Source: Tardiphaga alba (GTDB lineage Bacteria; Pseudomonadota; Alphaproteobacteria; Rhizobiales; Xanthobacteraceae). Taken from it: DNA of 64,000 nucleotides. Within the stretch, counting starts at the first letter, position 1, and each line of letters starts with the position of its first letter. The position numbers and the translations under genes are program-made. Below the pieces are notes generated by a model. It searched no databases and was not told the DNA's origin. It saw only the letters and a list, made by a program, of their open reading frames with translations. The stretch lies in contig NZ_CP036498.1 in NCBI RefSeq assembly GCF_018279705.1, forward strand, positions 3,303,001 through 3,367,000, given 5' to 3'. This document shows positions 34,910-43,824 of the stretch, piece by piece.

Positions 34910-37406
34910 TGTTCGCACATCCTCGCATCTCGATCGTCGCTCATTCCTCAAGAGCGCAGCTGCGCTGGCCGCGCTTGGCGTCGGCGGCACGCCCCTATTC
35001 ACCAGAGGCGCGCTGGCCGCAGCACCGGAGACGCTGCCGCTTTCAGCATCGCATTGGGGCGTGTTCCGCGCCCGTGTGAAGAACGGCCGCTTCGAGGAAG
35101 TCATCCCGTGGGAAGGCGACAAGCATCCAAGCGTCATGCTCCAGGGCATGCGCGACTCCATCTACTCGCCGACCCGCATCAAGTATCCAATGGTACGCCG
35201 CGCCTGGCTCGAAAAAGGACCGGGTGCCGATCCCGAAGGACGCGGCACCGGCGATTTCGTCCGCGTCAGTTGGGACAAGGCGCTCGACCTCGTTGCGGCC
35301 GAGATGCAGCGGGTCCGAAAGGCCCATGGCAACACCGCCATCTATGGCGGTTCCTATGGCTGGAAGAGCGTCGGCAAGGTGCATAGCTGCCGCGTGCTGC
35401 TGTGGCGCATGCTGAAGCTCACCGGTGGCTTCGTCAGTTCGGTCGGCAACTATTCGAATGCCGCCGCCTCGGTGATCCTGCCCCATGTCATCGGCTCGGC
35501 CGGCGTCGTCGATCAGTGCACCACCTATGAGATGCTGGCCAAGCACTGCAAGGTGCTGGTGATGTGGGGATGCAACCCCATGAACACCTCCAACATCGCC
35601 TGGATGGTCCCCGATCACGGCTACATGAAGCATCTGGACGAGGTGAAGAAGGCCGGCGTCAAGCTGATCTGCATCGACCCCGTCCGCACCGAAACCTGCC
35701 AGCATTTCGGCGGCGAATGGGTCGCGGTGAAGCCGCAGACCGACGTGGCGATGATGCTCGGCATCGCCCATGTCCTTTATTCCGAGAAGCTGCATGACGA
35801 GGCGTTCCTGAAGAAGTACGCCACCGGCTTCGAGGACTTCCGCAAATATCTCGTCGGCGAAACTGACGGCGTCGCGAAGACAGCAGACTGGGCAGCGGCG
35901 ATCTGCGGCGTGCCTGCGGACAAGCTGCGCGAGCTTGCCCATACCTTCGCCAAGAACCGCACCATGCTCTCCATGGGCTGGTCGACGCAGCGCCAGCATC
36001 ACGGCGAGCAGCCGCCATGGATGATGGTGACGCTGGCGGCCATGCTCGGCCAGATCGGCCTGCCCGGCGGTGGCTTCGCCTTCTCCTATCACTACAATGC
36101 CGGCGTGCCCTCGCACAATTCGCCGAGCGTCCCCGGCATGACCGACGGCCGCGGCCGTTCGCTCGCCGACCTGCCTCCGGGCTGCACGCCGGGCAACACC
36201 ACCTCCTACTGCATGGGTGATGCCGGCGTCTCGATCCCGGTCTCGCGCATCGTGGAAATGCTGCTCAATCCCGGCATGACCATCGATTTCAACGGCAGCA
36301 AGGTGAAGTATCCCGACATCAAGATGGCGTTCTGGGCCGGCGGCAATCCGTTCGCGCATCACCAGGACCGCAACGAGATGCTGCGGGCCTGGCGGAAGAT
36401 CGAGACCTTCGTCGTGAACGACTTCCAGTGGACAGCGACGGCGCGCCACGCCGACATCGTGCTGCCCGTCACCACCTCCTATGAGCGCAACGACATCGAG
36501 CAGGTCGGCGATTTCGCCCTCAGCCATATCGTGCCGATGCGCAAGATCGTGGAGCCGCTGTTCGAGGCCCGTTCGGACTACGACATCTATGCAGGCATCT
36601 GCGAACGGCTCGGGCTCAAGGAGCAGTACACCGAAGGCCTGACCGAGATGGACTGGATCCGGAACTTCTACGAAAAGGCCCGCATGACGGCCCGCTCCAA
36701 GGGCCAGGAACTGCCGGTGTTCAACGCATTCTGGAACAGCAATGACGCGCTAGCCTTCCCACTCGAGAAGCCGCAACGGGATTATGTGTCGTATGCTGCA
36801 TACCGCAACGATCCACTGCTCAGCGCGCTGGGCACGCCTTCGGGGAAGATCGAGATATTCTCCAAGGCGATCGCCAAGATGAAGTATGACGACTGCCCGG
36901 CCCATCCGACCTGGATGGAGCCGATCGAACGCCTCGACGGCCCGACGACGAAGTATCCGCTGCACATCGCGTCGAACCATCCGATCTACCGCCTGCATTC
37001 GCAGCTCTGCGGCACATCGTTACGGGAGAAGTATGCAGTCGCGGGTCGTGAGCCCTGCTGGATCAATCCGGTCGATGCCGACAAGCGCGGCCTGAAGGAC
37101 GGCGATGTCGCCCGCGCCTTCAACGATCGTGGCCAAATCCTGGTCGGTATCAAGATCTCGAAGGACATTCGCCCCGGCGTGATCCGCATCGACGAAGGCG
37201 GCTGGTATGATCCGGAGAACCCGCGCGAGGCTGGCACGCTGTGTCGCTACGGCGACGTCAACAACCTGACGCCGAGCGTGGCGACCTCCAAGCTCGCACA
37301 GGGCACCTCAGGACAGACCGGCAGCTGCGAGCTGGAGAAATATCAGGGCACGCCGCCGAAGGTGGCCGTGTTCGACGAACCGGCGAAGCAGGCCAGCGCC
37401 GGCTGA
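34896..37406 (+). CDS. torA: Tat-exported molybdopterin S/N-oxide reductase (TorA/DorA/BisC family)
   Basis: 836 residues. A Tat signal (LDRRSFLKSAA) is followed by the TMAO/DMSO reductase fold: WGVFRARVKNGR, RIKYPMVRRAWL, the molybdenum-ligand serine 153 in YGGSYGWKSVGKVHS, the MWGCNPMNTSNI and WAGGNPFAHHQDRNE pterin-binding stretches, and a C-terminal cap (SNHPIYRLHSQL, GREPCWINPVDA). It has no N-terminal Fe-S cysteine motif, as expected for this group. It reduces TMAO, DMSO or a similar oxide in the periplasm; sequence alone does not say which. AGGAGG precedes the ATG at 34896. A strong terminator follows. Confidence 0.9.
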   Translation: MPVTNVRTSSHLDRRSFLKSAAALAALGVGGTPLFTRGALAAAPETLPLSASHWGVFRARVKNGRFEEVIPWEGDKHPSVMLQGMRDSIYSPTRIKYPMVRRAWLEKGPGADPEGRGTGDFVRVSWDKALDLVAAEMQRVRKAHGNTAIYGGSYGWKSVGKVHSCRVLLWRMLKLTGGFVSSVGNYSNAAASVILPHVIGSAGVVDQCTTYEMLAKHCKVLVMWGCNPMNTSNIAWMVPDHGYMKHLDEVKKAGVKLICIDPVRTETCQHFGGEWVAVKPQTDVAMMLGIAHVLYSEKLHDEAFLKKYATGFEDFRKYLVGETDGVAKTADWAAAICGVPADKLRELAHTFAKNRTMLSMGWSTQRQHHGEQPPWMMVTLAAMLGQIGLPGGGFAFSYHYNAGVPSHNSPSVPGMTDGRGRSLADLPPGCTPGNTTSYCMGDAGVSIPVSRIVEMLLNPGMTIDFNGSKVKYPDIKMAFWAGGNPFAHHQDRNEMLRAWRKIETFVVNDFQWTATARHADIVLPVTTSYERNDIEQVGDFALSHIVPMRKIVEPLFEARSDYDIYAGICERLGLKEQYTEGLTEMDWIRNFYEKARMTARSKGQELPVFNAFWNSNDALAFPLEKPQRDYVSYAAYRNDPLLSALGTPSGKIEIFSKAIAKMKYDDCPAHPTWMEPIERLDGPTTKYPLHIASNHPIYRLHSQLCGTSLREKYAVAGREPCWINPVDADKRGLKDGDVARAFNDRGQILVGIKISKDIRPGVIRIDEGGWYDPENPREAGTLCRYGDVNNLTPSVATSKLAQGTSGQTGSCELEKYQGTPPKVAVFDEPAKQASAG

Positions 37407-37428
37407 TGCGACACTGACAAACAACAAA

Positions 37429-37454
37429 CCCCGCCGGGCGACCGGCGGGGTTTT
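37429..37454 (+). terminator. rho-independent terminator of the torA operon
   Basis: CCCCGCCGG (37429-37437), loop GCGA, CCGGCGGGG (37442-37450), then TTTT. It begins 22 bases after the torA stop. Confidence 0.85.
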
Positions 37455-37500
37455 GCGTTCATGGGTAACCGGTTTCGCAGGATGGGTTGAGCGAAGCACC

Positions 37501-38634
37501 TCAACGCGGCGCGATATCGCCTTTCGCCCAGCCTTCTTTCGTCGCGACGCGAAATTCCTCGAAGGTCCCGGCTTCGATCGCGGCGCGGATGCCCCGCATC
37601 AGGGTCTGGTAGTAGGCGATATTGATCTCCGACAGCAGCATCGCGCCCAGCGTCTCGTTGGCGCGCACGAGATGGTGCAGATAGGCGCGCGAATAGTTAC
37701 GCGCCGCCGGCCACGGGCTTTCTTCATCCAGCGGACGCGGATCGTCCTGATGCCGGGCATTGCGGATATTGATCTGGCCGTGGCGCGTGAAGGCCATGCC
37801 GTGGCGACCGTTGCGGGTCGGCATCACGCAGTCGAACATATCGACGCCGCGCGCGACAGCTTCCAGAATATCCTCGGGCGTACCGACGCCCATCAGATAG
37901 CGCGGCCGATCCGTCGGCAGGATCGGCGCGACTTCCTCGATCATCGCCAGCATGACCTCTTGCGGCTCGCCAACCGCGAGACCACCGATGGCATAGCCGT
38001 GGAAACCGATATCGATCAGCCCGCGCGCGCTCGCATGCCGCAGCGCCGGCACGTCACCGCCCTGTGCGATGCCGAACAGCATATAGCCGTCCGGCGCGCT
38101 CTCGAAGGCGCGCTTGCTGCGCTCGGCCCAGCGCAACGACAATTGCATGGCGCGCTCGATCTCGACAGGCTCCGCCGGCAGCCGCACGCATTCGTCGAGT
38201 TGCATGGCGATGTCAGAATTCAGCAGCCGCTGAATCTCCACCGCGCGCTCCGGCGTCAGCTCATATTTCGCGCCGTCGATATGCGAGCGGAAGGTGACTC
38301 CCTGCTCCGTGACCTTCCGCAGCTGCGCCAGCGACATCACCTGAAAGCCGCCGCTGTCGGTCAGCATCGGCCCATTCCACGTCGTGAACTTCTGCAGGCC
38401 ACCGAGTGCCGCAATGCGCTCGGCGCCCGGCCGCAGCATCAAATGATAGGTGTTGCCCAGCACGATATCCGCGCCGGCATCGCGCACCTCACGCCAGTGC
38501 AGCCCCTTCATGGCGCCGATGGTACCCACCGGCATGAAGGCCGGCGTCCGCACCACACCATGCGGCGTGGTCAGGCGACCGAGGCGCGCGGCGCCATTCG
38601 AGCCGAGCAGTTCAAAGTGATTGGCGACGGTCAT
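37501..38634 (-). CDS. tgt: queuine tRNA-guanine transglycosylase, lacking the zinc ligands
   Basis: 377 residues, normal length. It exchanges G34 for preQ1 in GUN-anticodon tRNAs. Catalytic parts are intact: TDSGGFQ with Asp93, GGLAVGE, and [13 protein letters not shown] with the nucleophile Asp268. The usual zinc site is gone: the C-x-C-x2-C segment reads ESPWPAARN (Ser306, Trp308, Ala311) and the later histidine of 'IHNL' is Ile337. The surrounding fold sequence ([16 protein letters not shown]) is well kept, so this is a substitution of the site and not decay. The start overlaps the queA stop by four bases (ATGA). Confidence 0.95.
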   Translation of the reverse strand: MTVANHFELLGSNGAARLGRLTTPHGVVRTPAFMPVGTIGAMKGLHWREVRDAGADIVLGNTYHLMLRPGAERIAALGGLQKFTTWNGPMLTDSGGFQVMSLAQLRKVTEQGVTFRSHIDGAKYELTPERAVEIQRLLNSDIAMQLDECVRLPAEPVEIERAMQLSLRWAERSKRAFESAPDGYMLFGIAQGGDVPALRHASARGLIDIGFHGYAIGGLAVGEPQEVMLAMIEEVAPILPTDRPRYLMGVGTPEDILEAVARGVDMFDCVMPTRNGRHGMAFTRHGQINIRNARHQDDPRPLDEESPWPAARNYSRAYLHHLVRANETLGAMLLSEINIAYYQTLMRGIRAAIEAGTFEEFRVATKEGWAKGDIAPR

Positions 38635-39713
38635 TGCGGGCTTTCGTTACGGAACAGCAGGCTGGCATCGCCATAGGAGTAGAAGCGGTAGCCCGTGGAA
38701 ATGGCATGCGCGTAAGCGGCTTTCATGGTGTCGAGCCCGGCAAAGGCCGAGACCAGCATGAACAGCGTCGAACGCGGCAGATGGAAGTTGGTGAGCAGGA
38801 TATCGACGGCACGGAAACGATAGCCCGGCGTGATGAAGATCGCGGTGTCATCGGCAAACGGTTTGATGACGTCATCCTCACCGGTCGCGCTTTCGAGCAG
38901 GCGCATCGACGTCGTGCCGACAGCGACGATGCGGCCACCGGCAGCATGTGCGGCATTCAACGCATCGGCGGTCTCGCGCGAGATCGATCCCCACTCGGAA
39001 TGCATCTTGTGTTCGGTCGTGTCGTCGACCTTTACGGGCAAAAACGTGCCCGCACCCACATGCAACGTCACGCGATGCAAGCCGACGCCGCGTTCCTTCA
39101 GCTTCGCTTCCAGCGCGGGCGTGAAATGCAAGCCGGCAGTAGGCGCGGCAACGGCGCCTTCATTGACGGCAAACATGGTCTGATAGTCCGCCGCGTCCTG
39201 CTCGTCGGCATCGCGCTTGGACGCGATGTAAGGCGGCAACGGCGGCGCACCGAGTTCGGCGATGGCCTGATCCAGTGCCGGGCCATGAAAGGTGAACGCA
39301 AACGTCACCTCGCCCGCCTCACCCTTGGCTTCCACCGTGGCGTCGAGATGCCCGAGCAGGCAGACGCGGCCTTCATTGCCGAAGCGCACGATATCGCCGG
39401 GCGCGAGCTTCTTCGCGGGCTTCACAAAAGCCTGCCAACGCGAGCCATCGACGCGCTTGATCAGTGTCGCCTCGATCTTCGGTTCGGTCTCGCGCGAGAT
39501 GCGACGGCCCGTGAGCGATGCAGCAATCACCTTGGTGTCGTTGACGACGAGCTGATCGCCCGGCTTCAGCCAGTCCGGCAGATCGCCGACGGTGTGATCT
39601 TCCACCCCACATCCCGGCTGCACCACGAGAAGACGCGCAGCCTCACGCGGCGACGCGGGGCGAAGCGCGATATTGTCGGATGGAAGCTCGAAGTCGAACA
39701 GGTCGGTGCGCAT
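38631..39713 (-). CDS. queA: S-adenosylmethionine:tRNA ribosyltransferase-isomerase
   Basis: 360 residues. It adds the cyclopentene ring precursor from SAM to preQ1 in tRNA, the step after Tgt; the two genes overlap by four bases. Family motifs: [19 protein letters not shown] opening in style, [21 protein letters not shown], and the [17 protein letters not shown] segment. The start at 39713 is fixed by the opening; the frame extending to 39785 includes a palindromic repeat and has no counterpart. Confidence 0.96.
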   Translation of the reverse strand: MRTDLFDFELPSDNIALRPASPREAARLLVVQPGCGVEDHTVGDLPDWLKPGDQLVVNDTKVIAASLTGRRISRETEPKIEATLIKRVDGSRWQAFVKPAKKLAPGDIVRFGNEGRVCLLGHLDATVEAKGEAGEVTFAFTFHGPALDQAIAELGAPPLPPYIASKRDADEQDAADYQTMFAVNEGAVAAPTAGLHFTPALEAKLKERGVGLHRVTLHVGAGTFLPVKVDDTTEHKMHSEWGSISRETADALNAAHAAGGRIVAVGTTSMRLLESATGEDDVIKPFADDTAIFITPGYRFRAVDILLTNFHLPRSTLFMLVSAFAGLDTMKAAYAHAISTGYRFYSYGDASLLFRNESPQ

Positions 39714-39737
39714 GGTCTCAACGGCTATAAAACGTGG

Positions 39738-39785
39738 ATGCCCGGGACATCCAGCGAAGCAACGCTTCGCGTATGGCCCGGGCAT
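39738..39785. repeat. palindromic intergenic element upstream of queA
   Basis: Outer arms ATGCCCGGG (39738-39746) and CCCGGGCAT (39777-39785), with inner arms GCGAAGC (39754-39760) and GCTTCGC (39764-39770). This two-tier palindrome resembles the REP/BIME-type elements scattered in Bradyrhizobium-group genomes. Only one copy of this type is seen in the window. Confidence 0.55.
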
Positions 39786-39814
39786 GACGTCGTCAGGAAA
39801 AACGAAGGCGTCGA

Positions 39815-40282
39815 TTACTCAGCCTTGTCGGCAGCCATGTACGCCTTCACGATCTTGTCCGGGTTCTGCACGGGTTCGCCGCGCTTGATCTTGTCGACAT
39901 TCTCCATGCCTTCGGTGACCTTGCCCCAGACGGTGTACTGCTTGTTCAGGAACGACGCATCGTCGAAGCAGATGAAGAACTGGCTGTCGCCGGAATCCGG
40001 GCTGGCGGCGCGGGCCATCGAGGTGGTGCCGCGCACATGCGGTTCGGCGTTGAATTCGGCCTTCAGCTTTTTGCCCGAGCCGCCGGTGCCGGTGCCCTGC
40101 GGGCAGCCGGTCTGCGCCATGAAGCCGTCGATGACGCGATGGAACACGATGCCATCGTAAAAGCCTTCGCGCACCAGTTCCTGGATGCGGGCGACGTGGC
40201 CGGGAGCCAGGTCCGGGCGCATCTCGATGGTGACGTTGCCCTGGGTGGTTTCGAGGATCAGAGTATTTTCGGTGACAGCCAT
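39815..40282 (-). CDS. ppiB: cyclophilin-type peptidyl-prolyl isomerase, cytoplasmic
   Basis: 155 residues with no signal peptide. Cyclophilin active-site landmarks: [37 protein letters not shown], and the loop around [12 protein letters not shown]. It catalyses proline cis/trans isomerisation in folding. It is paired with an exported paralogue 420 bases upstream; the TonB-like gene between them overlaps this start by 25 bases. Confidence 0.93.
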   Translation of the reverse strand: MAVTENTLILETTQGNVTIEMRPDLAPGHVARIQELVREGFYDGIVFHRVIDGFMAQTGCPQGTGTGGSGKKLKAEFNAEPHVRGTTSMARAASPDSGDSQFFICFDDASFLNKQYTVWGKVTEGMENVDKIKRGEPVQNPDKIVKAYMAADKAE

Positions 40283-40698
40283 GCTTTTCTCTCGACTGGT
40301 TTGGGTTGGTTTCGGCGGTCGTCGAACCGCACTCGGAACGGGCGTCCAGCGACAGCGTCGCCTAGTCCCCCGCTAAATGGCATCGGTGAGCACCGTTGCA
40401 AAGTCTCCATCACCGCCGTTCGGTAGGCGATGCTGTCGGTATCGGACGCACCCGGTGTCTCAAAGGTAATCCGCGGCCGGCCAAGAAGTTCGCCGTCGCG
40501 TTTGAAGCTGAACAGCACAGTGATCTGCATACCGAGATGGCCGCGCGGCAATTCCGGTCCGCGCCAGCATCCCTTCAGCTTTTCGAACATCCCATCCAGC
40601 GTACTCACCGTCCCCTCCTGCGCGAGAGCAGTATGCACACGAGCGGGCCCGATCAGCATCAATGCTGCGAGCAGGACGATATGTCCGCGCCGCAGCAT
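40258..40698 (-). CDS. exported protein resembling a TonB C-terminal domain
   Basis: 146 residues with a signal peptide (about 1-26, VHTALAQ) and a C-terminal region (LLGRPRITFETPGASDTDSI ... LQRCSPMPFSGGLGDAVAGR ... FRVRFDDRR) whose pattern of beta strands and Cys-Pro resembles the TonB C-terminal fold. There is no membrane anchor or Pro-rich spacer, so it is not a working TonB. It lies between two cyclophilin genes, overlapping the downstream one by 25 bases. Function unknown. Confidence 0.6.
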   Translation of the reverse strand: MLRRGHIVLLAALMLIGPARVHTALAQEGTVSTLDGMFEKLKGCWRGPELPRGHLGMQITVLFSFKRDGELLGRPRITFETPGASDTDSIAYRTAVMETLQRCSPMPFSGGLGDAVAGRPFRVRFDDRRNQPKPVERKAWLSPKIL

Positions 40699-40705
40699 CG
40701 CTGCC

Positions 40706-41296
40706 TTACTTGATGTCGGAGGCGACCTGGACTTTCACCATCTTGTCCGGATCGGTGACGGCGCCCGACGCCGAGCCCGGAGGTGCCTTCTTCAGCTTGT
40801 CCACCACATCCATGCCCTGCACGACATCGCCGACCACGGTGTATTTGCCGTTCAGCGACGAGCCGTCAGCGAACATGATGAAGAACTGCGAATTCGCCGA
40901 ATCCGGATCGCCAGCGCGTGCCATGCCGACCACGCCACGCTTGTACGGCACCTGCGAAAACTCGGCCTTCAGGTTGGGATATTTCGAGCCGCCGGTGCCG
41001 TTGAAATTCTTGCCGTCGCCGGTCTGGGCCATGAAGCCATCCATCACGCGGTGGAACGGCACATTGTTGTAATAGCCCTCGCGCGCCAGCAGCTTGATGC
41101 GCTCGGCATGCTGCGGGGCGATATCCGGACGCAGCTTGAAGACGATGCGACCCTTGGTGCTGTCGATGACGATGGCATTGGCCTTGTCGAGGCCGGCCGG
41201 CAGCGCTGCTGCGGCTGGAGCCTGCGCAGCGGGCGCCTGCGCAAAAGCGGGAGCGGCCGATAGTAGCACGGCAGCGATGGCGAGGGTACGGATCAT
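40706..41296 (-). CDS. cyclophilin-type peptidyl-prolyl isomerase, periplasmic
   Basis: 196 residues from MIRTLAIAAVLLS; signal peptide about 1-20 (APAFAQ), an Ala/Pro-rich linker, then a cyclophilin domain ([54 protein letters not shown]). It is the exported counterpart of the downstream cytoplasmic enzyme and probably assists folding of periplasmic or outer-membrane proteins. The longer frame to 41323 is rejected because the signal peptide begins at 41296. Confidence 0.92.
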   Translation of the reverse strand: MIRTLAIAAVLLSAAPAFAQAPAAQAPAAAALPAGLDKANAIVIDSTKGRIVFKLRPDIAPQHAERIKLLAREGYYNNVPFHRVMDGFMAQTGDGKNFNGTGGSKYPNLKAEFSQVPYKRGVVGMARAGDPDSANSQFFIMFADGSSLNGKYTVVGDVVQGMDVVDKLKKAPPGSASGAVTDPDKMVKVQVASDIK

Positions 41297-41335
41297 GGAA
41301 ACTCCGGATGCAGCAATGCCCAAAGGGCGTTCAGT

Positions 41336-41833
41336 TCAGGTCGCGAATTTGGTCTTCAGGCTGTTGGCGACAGCCTCCGGCACGAAGGCCGAGACATCGC
41401 CGCCCATGGCAGCGATCTGCCGGACCAGTGTGGCGGTGATCGGGCGGACGCCGACCGATGCCGGCAGGAAGACGGTCTTCACATCCGGCGCCATGGTCTG
41501 GTTCATGCCGGCGATCTGCATCTCGTAATCGAGATCGGTACCGTCGCGCAGGCCGCGGATCATGATGGTTGCGCCGATCTTTTCGGCGGCCGTGATGGTG
41601 AGGTTGTCATAGGTCGTGCAGTCGAAGTCGCAGCCGGCGGCTTTCGCCGCTGGGCCGAACACGTCTTTCACCATCGCCAGCCGTTCTTCGGTCGTGAACA
41701 GCGGCTTCTTGCCAGGATGGACGCCGATGGCGACGACGAGCTTGTCGCAGAGGCCGACGGCGTTGCGGACCACATCGAGGTGGCCATTGGTCACGGGATC
41801 GAACGATCCGGGATAGAGCGCGATACGGGTCAT
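41336..41833 (-). CDS. coaD: phosphopantetheine adenylyltransferase
   Basis: 165 residues. It makes dephospho-CoA from 4'-phosphopantetheine and ATP. The opening [18 protein letters not shown] carries the T-x-G-H nucleotidyltransferase motif, and the [19 protein letters not shown] segment matches the family's ISSSxVR region in position. 40 bases upstream of the periplasmic cyclophilin on the same strand, as in related genomes. Confidence 0.95.
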   Translation of the reverse strand: MTRIALYPGSFDPVTNGHLDVVRNAVGLCDKLVVAIGVHPGKKPLFTTEERLAMVKDVFGPAAKAAGCDFDCTTYDNLTITAAEKIGATIMIRGLRDGTDLDYEMQIAGMNQTMAPDVKTVFLPASVGVRPITATLVRQIAAMGGDVSAFVPEAVANSLKTKFAT

Positions 41834-42154
41834 GCCCCCGTCCTAGCCTGCCCAAGGTAGCCCCGCAAGCGCCGTTGGTTCCCTTCGGGACGCCCCGCCC
41901 CGGCCACAATATTTTTTGCGTTCGTTCGAACCGGAATGCCGGTCACCGCGTCTATTGGGCATCTGGGACGGCACTGAAAACACACGCTTTTCAGCGGATT
42001 GTGTCGTCGCGGACGGATGGATGAAACACAGGCCGGGCGGGATGAAACCAGTTTGCCCGGCCACGACAATCTCCCGAAACCGGCCCTGATTAATCAGGCA
42101 GGCACAGGGACCACAAACAACCGGGGCAAAATGCCCCAAATGACAGGGACCGTC
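41834..42154. other. intergenic region between coaD and a small exported protein
   Basis: No gene is seen. It holds an inverted repeat, GGCCGGGC (42030-42037) with GCCCGGCC (42054-42061), and promoters for both divergent genes. Confidence 0.5.
42030..42061. repeat. GC-rich inverted repeat
   Basis: GGCCGGGC at 42030-42037 and GCCCGGCC at 42054-42061 with a 16-base loop and no T tract. It could be a degraded palindromic element or an mRNA hairpin. Confidence 0.4.
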
Positions 42155-42412
42155 ATGATCAAGGCTCTTTCCGCAATCGCGATTGCCGCTTTCATTGCCG
42201 CCGCCGTCACCGTTCTCCCCGGCTTCGCACCGCGGGTCGAAGCGTCGGTTCCGGTGGCGCTCGCCAAGGCCGACCGCCTGGACGTCAAGCAAGTCGGTCG
42301 CGCCTGTTCCGAACAGGCCTGGCCGAACTTCGAAGCCTCGTGCCTGCGCAACGCCGCGACCAAGGTCATCAATATCCGCGAAGTGCGCGTGGTCAGCACC
42401 GATCGCCACTAG
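42155..42412 (+). CDS. small exported protein
   Basis: 85 residues: signal peptide (MIKALSAIAIAAFIAAAVTV) and a short mature part with two cysteines (VGRACSEQAWPNFEASCLRN) likely to form a disulfide. AGGGA lies seven bases before the ATG at 42155, and a strong terminator follows the stop. Small proteins of this type are common in the Bradyrhizobium group; the function is unknown. Confidence 0.68.
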   Translation: MIKALSAIAIAAFIAAAVTVLPGFAPRVEASVPVALAKADRLDVKQVGRACSEQAWPNFEASCLRNAATKVINIREVRVVSTDRH

Positions 42413-42436
42413 ACGTTCCAGCGATCCGAACACATC

Positions 42437-42467
42437 AAAAAGCCCGCGGCATGTCCGCGGGCTTTTT
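42437..42467 (+). terminator. rho-independent terminator
   Basis: GCCCGCGG (42442-42449), loop CATGT, CCGCGGGC (42455-42462), flanked by A5 and T5, so it can work in both directions. Almost identical to the hairpin at 48167-48198. Confidence 0.85.
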
Positions 42468-42538
42468 GATTCGATGACGCCGCTGGCCGGAGATCTGGCA
42501 AGCTTGTTGCTTTGTCCTCAGCGATCAGAGGACTCCAG

Positions 42539-42772
42539 ATGACGCTTATTCCCGTACGCTACAGCCACCTCACCTTCGGTGTGATCCAGTCTGGTCTGAC
42601 CAGTGGCATATCGGCGGCCGTCGCCAGCGTGCCATTCTGGCAGCAGCGGTCATTTCTCGCGCATTGGCTGTCGGCCTGGTCGATCTCCTGGCTGATCATG
42701 CTGCCGATCGTGGTTTTTGCCGCCCCCTTCATCAAAGCGCTCGTTCACCGCATGACACACGACGTTGGCTGA
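42539..42772 (+). CDS. DUF2798 family two-helix membrane protein
   Basis: 77 residues with two membrane segments (about 10-33 and 45-66) and the family pattern SHLTFGVIQSGLTSGISAAVAS ... WLSAWSISWLIMLPIVVFAAP read in two parts. The start at 42539 fits the domain opening. Function unknown. Confidence 0.75.
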   Translation: MTLIPVRYSHLTFGVIQSGLTSGISAAVASVPFWQQRSFLAHWLSAWSISWLIMLPIVVFAAPFIKALVHRMTHDVG

Positions 42773-42784
42773 TCTTCAACGCCG

Positions 42785-43696
42785 CTAGCGACCAACACCC
42801 GCACGGCCTTGCGCCGCCTTGCCGAAGCAATCGATCAGCATCTCGGTGAGCACCCTCACCTTTCGCGCCGGATGCTGGCTGGGCGGGCGGATGACATAGA
42901 CCCCGGCCGGCGGCGGCGGATAGCGCGTCATCACCGGAACAAGCGCACCGGAGGCGACATGTTCGCCGGTGATGGCATCGGGAAGCCATGCGACGCCGAG
43001 GCCTGCCAGGGCCGCTGCCATCAGCGCGGTCCCGTTGTCGGCCTTGAAACGACCCTGCGGGCGAACCGTCACGATCTTGTCGCCATCCGTGAACTGCCAG
43101 GCCTCCGTGCCCTGCATGAGCGCCTGATGGTCGGACAGGTCGTCCGGTTTCTCGGGAGATCCATGCGCCCTGATGTAGTCGGGACTCGCGACGAGCTTCC
43201 CAAGGAAAGGTCCGACGTGGCGCGCAATCAGGTTGGAGTCCTGCAGATAGCCGAAACGGATCGCGCAATCGAACCCCTCGGTGATGAGATCCACGAAGCG
43301 ATCGCTGTAGACGGTGTGCATGTGGAGCTGCGGATGTTTCTGCGCCATCTCCGCGAGCACGGGCGCGAGATGTGTGGGGCCGAAAGTCAGCGGCGCAGCG
43401 ATGCGTAACCGGCCGCGCAATTCGCCATCCGGCAGGATCAGTTCGCGCGCGGAGTCGATCTCGGCGCAGGCGCGAGCGGCATGATCGCGAAACAGGGTGC
43501 CGGCTTCGGTAAGCGCGGCACCGCGCGTGCTGCGTGCAAGCAGTTGAACGCCGAGTTCCGCTTCAAGCCGAGCAAGCTGCCGACTGACGATGGACTTGGA
43601 AACGCCGAGCCGGCGGGCGGCAGATGACACACCGCCCGCGTCGGCGACTTCCACGAATGTCCTGAGCTCTTCGATATCCAATCCGGCGTTCCCCAT
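42785..43696 (-). CDS. LysR-family transcriptional regulator
   Basis: 303 residues. The N-terminal winged helix is seen in LDIEELRTFVEVADAGGVSS and RRLGVSKSIVSRQLARLEAE, followed by a substrate-binding domain (GRLRIAAPLTFGPTHLAP; AIRFGYLQDSNLIARHVGP), and it resembles the AaeR/YhjC-like cluster. It is divergent from an isochorismatase-family hydrolase across 128 bases, the standard layout for LysR control of its neighbour. The start at 43696 matches the domain start; the longer frame to 43849 overlaps the neighbour's promoter and gene. Confidence 0.9.
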   Translation of the reverse strand: MGNAGLDIEELRTFVEVADAGGVSSAARRLGVSKSIVSRQLARLEAELGVQLLARSTRGAALTEAGTLFRDHAARACAEIDSARELILPDGELRGRLRIAAPLTFGPTHLAPVLAEMAQKHPQLHMHTVYSDRFVDLITEGFDCAIRFGYLQDSNLIARHVGPFLGKLVASPDYIRAHGSPEKPDDLSDHQALMQGTEAWQFTDGDKIVTVRPQGRFKADNGTALMAAALAGLGVAWLPDAITGEHVASGALVPVMTRYPPPPAGVYVIRPPSQHPARKVRVLTEMLIDCFGKAAQGRAGVGR

Positions 43697-43735
43697 GTTG
43701 CGACACAGCTTGGCACCCGAGAGCCCTACCGCACA

Positions 43736-43757
43736 GGAAACCGGAATGACAGTTTCC
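43736..43757. promoter_or_regulatory. candidate LysR operator in the divergent promoter
   Basis: Inverted repeat GGAAAC-N10-GTTTCC at 43736-43757, midway between the lysR and hydrolase starts. LysR regulators usually bind dyads of this kind in the gap they share with their target. Confidence 0.5.
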
Positions 43758-43824
43758 GTCGCGCTGCCGGCGCATGTCTTCCGGCCAACCAAACTTACAC
43801 ACACCGGCAGCAGAGGATGAATAC

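Noticed and set aside
35043..36527. 494-codon frame antisense to torA
   Set aside because: Composition of a shadow frame; torA carries all family motifs.
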